Positions 59,096 through 63,201 of a stretch of DNA of 63,201 nt are shown piece by piece. The notes beneath the pieces are model-generated. The model was not told the DNA's origin, did not search any database, and saw nothing but the letters and a program-made list of their open reading frames with translations. The stretch covers positions 1 to 63,201 of the forward strand of contig NZ_BMMM01000035.1 in the NCBI RefSeq assembly GCF_014645835.1. Direction: 5' to 3'. The position numbers and the translations under genes were made by a program. Source of the DNA: Streptomyces albiflavescens (lineage in GTDB: Bacteria; Actinomycetota; Actinomycetes; Streptomycetales; Streptomycetaceae). Numbering within the stretch: position 1 is the first letter of the stretch; each line of letters starts with the position of its first letter.

Positions 59096-59587
59096 TCATG
59101 CGGTGACCTTGGCGACGAACGCGGCGAGGTTCGCGACGGTGCGCTGGATCTTCTCTTCCAGGGTGAGCGACTCGGGGAGGCGTGCGCCGATGCCCGCGTC
59201 CTTCTTGCCTCGCACGTACAGCGGGCAGGCGAGGTCGCTGCACATGTAGGCGCCCACGGAGTTGCCCTGCTGCCCGGCCTTGCCGGCCTTCGCGGCGACC
59301 ATGAGTGAGACGCATCCGGTGTGGGTGGTCATGCACATCGAGCACATGCTGCGCCGCGTCTGCCAGGAGGTGGCGCTGGGGCAGCGCAGGGCGAGCGCCA
59401 CCGGGCGGCCGTCCAACTCGGTGGCGAGGTAGGCCCGGTCAGGGGCCTGGGGGTCACGCCAGCCGAGGAAGTCCAGGTCGTCCCAGGGCCGCTCGGCCAG
59501 GTCGCGGGGGACGGACAGGCGCTTCGCCTCGCCCTTGGTGCAGTTCACGAAGGCGGTACGGATCACATGCTCGGTCAGTGGCTTCAT
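59096..59587 (-). CDS. FBP-domain protein (elongation factor G-binding, FusB/FusC-like zinc finger)
   Basis: A 163-residue cytosolic protein with a C-terminal treble-clef zinc finger: SMCSMCMTTHTGCVSLMVAA and MCSDLACPLYVRGKKD supply the four cysteines. The N-terminal half (LTEHVIRTAFVNCTKGEAKR, LPRD-type RPWDDLDFLGWRDPQAPDRA) is typical of actinobacterial FBP proteins. FusB-type relatives bind elongation factor G and rescue it from stalled ribosomes or fusidic acid. ATG at 59587. It is divergent from a TetR gene across a perfect palindrome, so TetR control is likely. Confidence 0.88.
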   Translation of the reverse strand: MKPLTEHVIRTAFVNCTKGEAKRLSVPRDLAERPWDDLDFLGWRDPQAPDRAYLATELDGRPVALALRCPSATSWQTRRSMCSMCMTTHTGCVSLMVAAKAGKAGQQGNSVGAYMCSDLACPLYVRGKKDAGIGARLPESLTLEEKIQRTVANLAAFVAKVTA

Positions 59588-59600
59588 GAGCGGCAGGCTA

Positions 59601-59625
59601 ATTTGCCTAAAGGTTTTAGGCAAAT
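59601..59625. promoter_or_regulatory. TetR operator (perfect palindrome)
   Basis: Arms ATTTGCCTAAA (59601-59611) and TTTAGGCAAAT (59615-59625) around a 3-base centre. It lies 13 bases from the FBP start and 33 bases from the TetR start, in the only AT-rich spot of a 71-base divergent gap. Size and symmetry fit a TetR-dimer operator controlling both genes. Confidence 0.8.
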
Positions 59626-59658
59626 GCATAATGGTAGTCGTTGAGTGGGAGGAAGATT

Positions 59659-60228
59659 ATGGTTCGAGCAGGGCTGACCGTGGAACGCCTGACCCTGGCG
59701 GGGGCGGAACTGGCCGACGAGGTCGGCTTCGACCAGGTGACCGTCTCGGCACTCGCCCGGCGGTTCGACGTCAAGGTCGCGAGTCTGTACTCGCACCTGA
59801 AGAACTCCCAGGAACTCAAGACCAGGATCGCCCTGTTCGCCCTGGAGGAACTCGCCGACCGGGTCGCCGACGCCCTGGCCGGGCGCGCCGGCAAGGACGC
59901 CCTGGCTGCCTTCGCGGACGCCTACCGCGACTACGCCCGGGAGCACCCCGGCCGCTACGCCGCCGCCCGCCTCCGGCTCGACCCCGAGACGGCGACCGCC
60001 AGCGCCGGGGTGCGGCACGCACAGATGACGCGGGCGATCCTGCGCGGCTACGACCTGACGGAGCCGGACCAGACACACGCGGTTCGGATGCTGGGCAGCG
60101 TCTTCCACGGCTACGTCAGCCTGGAGCTGGCCGGAGGCTTCGAGCACAGCGCCCCCGACGCGCAGGAATCCTGGGTCTGGATCGTGGATTCCCTCGACGC
60201 TCTGCTACGGAACCGGGCCACACCCTGA
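59659..60228 (+). CDS. TetR-family transcriptional repressor
   Basis: A 189-residue regulator. ATG 59659 with GGAGG 6 bases upstream. Residues 1-50 hold the helix-turn-helix (AELADEVGFDQVTVSALARR then FDVKVASLYSHLKNSQELKT). The remainder is a TetR_C-type helical ligand domain, WHG-like in feel (YRDYAREHPGRYAAARLRLD, VRMLGSVFHGYVSLELAGGF, DSLDALL). It should repress itself and the divergent FBP gene through the palindrome at 59601-59625. An SGNH hydrolase follows 89 bases downstream on the same strand and may be in the same transcript. Confidence 0.92.
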   Translation: MVRAGLTVERLTLAGAELADEVGFDQVTVSALARRFDVKVASLYSHLKNSQELKTRIALFALEELADRVADALAGRAGKDALAAFADAYRDYAREHPGRYAAARLRLDPETATASAGVRHAQMTRAILRGYDLTEPDQTHAVRMLGSVFHGYVSLELAGGFEHSAPDAQESWVWIVDSLDALLRNRATP

Positions 60229-60317
60229 CCAGCCGTCCGCACCACCGGAGGCGGTCCGCCGCGCCGTGCGTCGGCGCATCTGAGCATTCCGGAAATATTG
60301 ATCAACAGGTTGAGGCA

Positions 60318-61496
60318 ATGAACACTGAACACGACACGATCACCACACCTGTCACCACGGACATCCTGCGCGGCTTCCTCGATGTGGAAGCGACCGCGCA
60401 CGGTCTGCTGCCACATCGGCTGCCCGCTCGGGCTCGCCGGCAGATTCCTGACGACCAACTGGCGGTAGCCGAGGCCCAGCCCTCAGGCGTGCGGTTGGTC
60501 TTCCGTACCCGGGCCACCAGCATTGAACTGGACACGCTGCCCACCAAAAGGGTTTACCAAGGTTTCCCGGCCCCGCCCGACGGCGTGTACGACCTGCTGG
60601 TCGATGGTCGTCTCGCGGCCCAGGCCACGGTGGCCGGGGGTAACGTGCGCATCATCACCGACATGGTCACCCAGTCCGCCGAACTGCGTGAGGGGCCCGC
60701 CGGCACCGCCCGGTTCACCGATCTGCCGGCGGGTGACAAGGACGTCCAGATCTGGCTCCCGCACACGGAGATCACCGAGCTGATCGCCCTGCGTACCGAC
60801 GCCCCCATCGAAAAGGCCCCGCACAGCGAGCGCCGGGTGTGGCTGCACCACGGCAGTTCCATCAGCCACGGCTCGAACGCCACGCATCCGACCGCCATTT
60901 GGCCGGCCCTGGCAGCTGCCCAGGGCGGAGTGGAGCTGGTCAACCTGGGGTTCGGCGGTAGCGCGCTGCTCGACCCGTTCACCGCCCGAGCGATGCGGGA
61001 CACCCCCGCGGACCTGATCAGCGTCAAGGTCGGCATCAATGTCGTCAACACCGACGTCATGCGCCTGCGCGCCTTCACCCCCGCGGTCCACGGCTTTCTC
61101 GACACCATCCGCGAGGGGCATCCGACCACCCCGCTGCTGGTCGTATCCGCCATCCTGTGCCCGGTCCAGGAGGACACCCCCGGCCCTCTCGCACCCGACT
61201 TCGACGGCGGCACGTTGCGGTTCAAGGCGACGGGCGATCCGGCCGAACGCGCCGCCGGGCGCCTGACGCTCAACGTCATCCGCGACGAACTCACCCGGAT
61301 CGTCGAACAGCGGGCGGCTGACGACCCGAACCTGCACTACCTCGACGGCCGTAACCTCTACGGCGAGAGGGACTATGCCGAATTCCCGCTGCCCGACGGG
61401 GTCCACCCCGACCCTGCAGGACACCGCCGCATCGGCGAAAACTTCGCGCGCCTCGCGTTCGGCGAAGGCGGCCCTTTCGCGACCAAGACCGGCTGA
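60318..61496 (+). CDS. SGNH/GDSL-family hydrolase with N-terminal beta domain
   Basis: A 392-residue cytosolic esterase or lipase-like enzyme; no signal peptide. Residues 1-170 are a beta-sandwich domain (DDQLAVAEAQPSGVRLVFRT, GVYDLLVDGRLAAQATVAGG, FTDLPAGDKDVQIWLPHTEI). The SGNH blocks follow: nucleophile Ser in HHGSSISHGSNA, Gly in NLGFGGSALLD, Asn in SVKVGINVVN, and Asp-x-x-His in PDGVHPDPAGH. It could deacetylate a carbohydrate or cleave a small ester. ATG at 60318 after GAGG. It may be co-transcribed with the TetR gene. Confidence 0.87.
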   Translation: MNTEHDTITTPVTTDILRGFLDVEATAHGLLPHRLPARARRQIPDDQLAVAEAQPSGVRLVFRTRATSIELDTLPTKRVYQGFPAPPDGVYDLLVDGRLAAQATVAGGNVRIITDMVTQSAELREGPAGTARFTDLPAGDKDVQIWLPHTEITELIALRTDAPIEKAPHSERRVWLHHGSSISHGSNATHPTAIWPALAAAQGGVELVNLGFGGSALLDPFTARAMRDTPADLISVKVGINVVNTDVMRLRAFTPAVHGFLDTIREGHPTTPLLVVSAILCPVQEDTPGPLAPDFDGGTLRFKATGDPAERAAGRLTLNVIRDELTRIVEQRAADDPNLHYLDGRNLYGERDYAEFPLPDGVHPDPAGHRRIGENFARLAFGEGGPFATKTG

Positions 61497-62107
61497 CCAG
61501 GGTCACGGTCACGCAGACCGCGCGATCGCCGCATGGCCGCGCTGCCGGCGGAGTCCACGGCCACGATGCCCCCACGCGGTCTCGCGCATCCACGGCCATC
61601 ATGATCCCGACTCGCCCGCAGCCAGGTCCGGCGGCCGGACCGAAGCCGGCGGCGGCCAGGTCCTGCACGACAGCGAGTTCCGGCACGGGAGCGCTGAGCA
61701 AATGAGGCTGCATCGACGCGGGCGGGCCGCACCACCGCTCACTCTGTCTGAGTGGCCGTCTGGAGCACCGCGCCACGGGCCGAGTGCTTCGGCTGCGGGC
61801 CTGGCTGCTGCGGCCGAACCCCTGAAGGGTCCGCCACCCGCCTCTCGATGGGCCGGCAGTGATTGCAGGAGGTGTTCGACGACCGGGTCGCCTGTGCCCA
61901 GTTCAGCGGCCTGGGTGGCACAGATCAGTGTGACTCAGCGCTTCGGTTGGCGAGTTGAGTGTTGTGGTTGGCGAGCGAGCTGATCTCGCCCCCGGCACGC
62001 AAGCTCTCGCCGCCCGAATCGACCGAGACGCCGCAGCCCGACCCACCCGGGGCCATGGCGCATGAGCACACAAGGCTCACGTGTCGGGATGTCGTCAAGG
62101 CTCCGCG
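61497..62107. other. Gene-poor stretch, nothing recognised
   Basis: 611 bases between the SGNH gene and the convergent VOC gene. Minus-strand frames near 61500-61700 and 61740-61920 have some protein-like composition (for example VVQDLAAAGFGPAAG) but no start, ribosome site or known motif. They may be decayed genes. Confidence 0.4.
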
Positions 62108-62848
62108 TCAGGACGGGGCGAGGACGCAGAACTCATGGCCCTCCGGGTCGGCCAGGCACGTCCACGGGACGTCGCCCTGGCCGAGATCGAGGTCGGTGGC
62201 GCCGAGGGCCCGTAGCCGGTCCACCTCAGCTGCTTTGTCGTCACCGGGGTACGGCAGCAGGTCAAGATGGACGCGGTCCGGTACGGTCCTCACGTCGGGC
62301 GTGCGGAGGAACTCGAGATAGGGGCCGACACCCTTGGCGGAGCGAAACACCGCGTGTTCGTCGGTCACCTCGTGCAGGGTCCAGTCCATCGCCTCACCCC
62401 AGAACCGGGCCATGGCCTGTGGATCTGCGCAGTCGACGACCACCGCGGCGATCGGCCCGGTGTCCCGGTAGATATCCCGAGGCTCCAGCACGCAGAACTC
62501 GTTGCCCTCGGGGTCGGCGAGGACCGTCCACGGCACGTCGCCCTGGCCCACGTGGGCGGGCGTCGCACCGAGAGCCTTCAGGCGCGCGACCAACTCCGCC
62601 TGATGGGCCGCAGAGGTGGTGGCGAGATCGAGGTGCACACGGTTCTTTGCTGTCGTCTTGGGTTCCGGCACGGGAACGACGTCGACGCAGACGAAGACCG
62701 GGTCCGGCCAAACGAGCCCGCCGACGGGTCCGACGTAGGTCGTCACGCCGGGGCTGTAAGCACTCCAGCCGAGCGCCTCCGCCCAGAACCGGCCGACCGC
62801 CGAGCCATCAAGAGCCTTTATGTTCACCATGACAGGTCGCAGTGCCAT
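62108..62848 (-). CDS. Two-domain VOC (glyoxalase-like) protein
   Basis: A 246-residue cytosolic protein with two tandem VOC domains. Domain 1 (4-120): VMVNIKALDGSAVGRFWAEA, RVHLDLATTSAAHQAELVAR, WTVLADPEGNEFCVLEPRD. Domain 2 (130-246): IAAVVVDCADPQAMARFWGE, DRVHLDLLPYPGDDKAAEVD, WTCLADPEGHEFCVLAPS. The repeated HLDL and PEG.EFCVL text marks an internal duplication. Such Streptomyces proteins are annotated as glyoxalase or bleomycin-resistance-like; a true lactoylglutathione lyase role is not implied. ATG at 62848; ATG 62827 is an alternative. Confidence 0.9.
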   Translation of the reverse strand: MALRPVMVNIKALDGSAVGRFWAEALGWSAYSPGVTTYVGPVGGLVWPDPVFVCVDVVPVPEPKTTAKNRVHLDLATTSAAHQAELVARLKALGATPAHVGQGDVPWTVLADPEGNEFCVLEPRDIYRDTGPIAAVVVDCADPQAMARFWGEAMDWTLHEVTDEHAVFRSAKGVGPYLEFLRTPDVRTVPDRVHLDLLPYPGDDKAAEVDRLRALGATDLDLGQGDVPWTCLADPEGHEFCVLAPS

Positions 62849-63201
62849 GCCGGCGATCCTATGCGCCCGCTCTGCAACGACATCCGCACCGTCGCCAAAC
62901 AGGGATCAACTCTCCGACCAACGCAATGGTCAGCTCGCCAACTAGTGCGCTCAGCCCTGCCAGGTGAACTGCTCACACGCCAGATGAAGTGCTGAGTCAC
63001 AGTCAGCCCCTACGACACCACGAGCTCAACCCCAGTAACAAAATGAGCCGCGAACTCACCGGAGAATCCATGCCGACCTGGCGAATTGAAACGGACAACC
63101 CGCCCACAACATCCTGAACGTTGATCAGATGTCCTCTAGGCAGTTTCTGACGGCTCTTGGTGGGCTGGTGGATCTCTTGGTTTGCCGGGCAGGACGCCCC
63201 T
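62849..63201. other. Window end, no gene recognised
   Basis: 353 bases upstream of the VOC gene, holding its promoter. The DNA becomes AT-richer after 63000. The final 80 bases could be the start of a further gene or insertion element, but nothing can be assigned. Confidence 0.4.

Noticed and set aside
1..63201. CRISPR arrays, rRNA, intact tRNA, riboswitches
   Set aside because: No regularly spaced repeats, no rRNA-like text and no complete cloverleaf were seen; only the tRNA 3-prime relic at 54843-54872 qualifies.

Overview
The window is high-GC actinobacterial DNA, almost certainly from a Streptomyces or close relative. The evidence is GC-rich third codon positions, many GTG starts, LAL/LuxR, conservon-type and SpoIIE-type signalling genes, two MsiK-style sugar ABC systems without their own ATPase, and a rare TTA codon. 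The many decayed transposases (IS110, IS66, IS630 and Tn3 types) and truncated genes suggest an accessory or chromosome-arm region. There is no rRNA, intact tRNA or CRISPR array.

Layout. 1-7.7 kb: a zinc-ribbon hypothetical protein, an HxlR remnant, a secreted ricin-type lectin, then a tight minus-strand operon (ABC ATPase, permease with an extracytoplasmic tail, secreted beta-propeller/phosphoesterase) closed by a strong hairpin terminator, and a small secreted protein. 8-20 kb: secreted BNR-repeat sialidase-like protein, IS110 remnant, giant LuxR regulator, epoxide hydrolase coupled to a thioredoxin-fold protein that has lost one redox cysteine, GAF-SpoIIE phosphatase, IS66 remnant, and an exported vanadium-haloperoxidase-like enzyme. 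20-23 kb: a broken SMI1/KNR4-like gene between direct repeats, then a two-gene graspetide (ATP-grasp RiPP) locus: a 63-residue precursor ending in a Thr/Ser-rich, Asp-Asp core, plus its ATP-grasp maturase. 23-31 kb: flavodoxin-like reductase, acetolactate-synthase-like ThDP enzyme, a minimal cvnA-cvnB pair, a GNAT-AAA+ fusion protein, and a nitrilase gene split by one in-frame amber codon. 31-35 kb: MarR, HNH and other remnants and a PAS-SpoIIE phosphatase.

35-49 kb holds two divergent carbohydrate loci. The minus-strand one (DeoR regulator, lipoprotein binding protein, two permeases, zinc alcohol dehydrogenase) looks like polyol uptake and oxidation. The plus-strand one (binding protein, two permeases, nitrilase-superfamily amidase, cytosolic glycosidase-like protein, GntR regulator fused to a solute-binding-protein fold) is overlapping and terminator-closed. 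It looks like a complete import, deamidation, glycosidase and sensing pathway for an unidentified glycoside. 49-58 kb: lipoprotein, hypothetical protein, secreted NAGPA-type phosphodiester glycosidase with SPOR-like repeats, Tat-exported purple-acid-phosphatase-like enzyme with a divergent MarR gene, a tRNA 3-prime-half remnant, and a 1027-residue GAF/PAS/SpoIIE/HATPase signalling protein. 58-63 kb: RTX fragment joined to a Tn3 transposase remnant, an FBP-domain protein divergent from a TetR gene across a perfect 25-bp palindrome, an SGNH hydrolase, and a two-domain VOC protein.

Common themes are secreted phospho- and glyco-hydrolases, sugar import, and partner-switching signalling (three SpoIIE phosphatases, one anti-sigma remnant, one conservon pair). 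The strongest candidates for undescribed biology are the graspetide locus, the nitrilase-glycosidase-GntR/SBP import operon, and the GNAT-AAA+ fusion. All family assignments come from reading motifs by eye; no database search was run.
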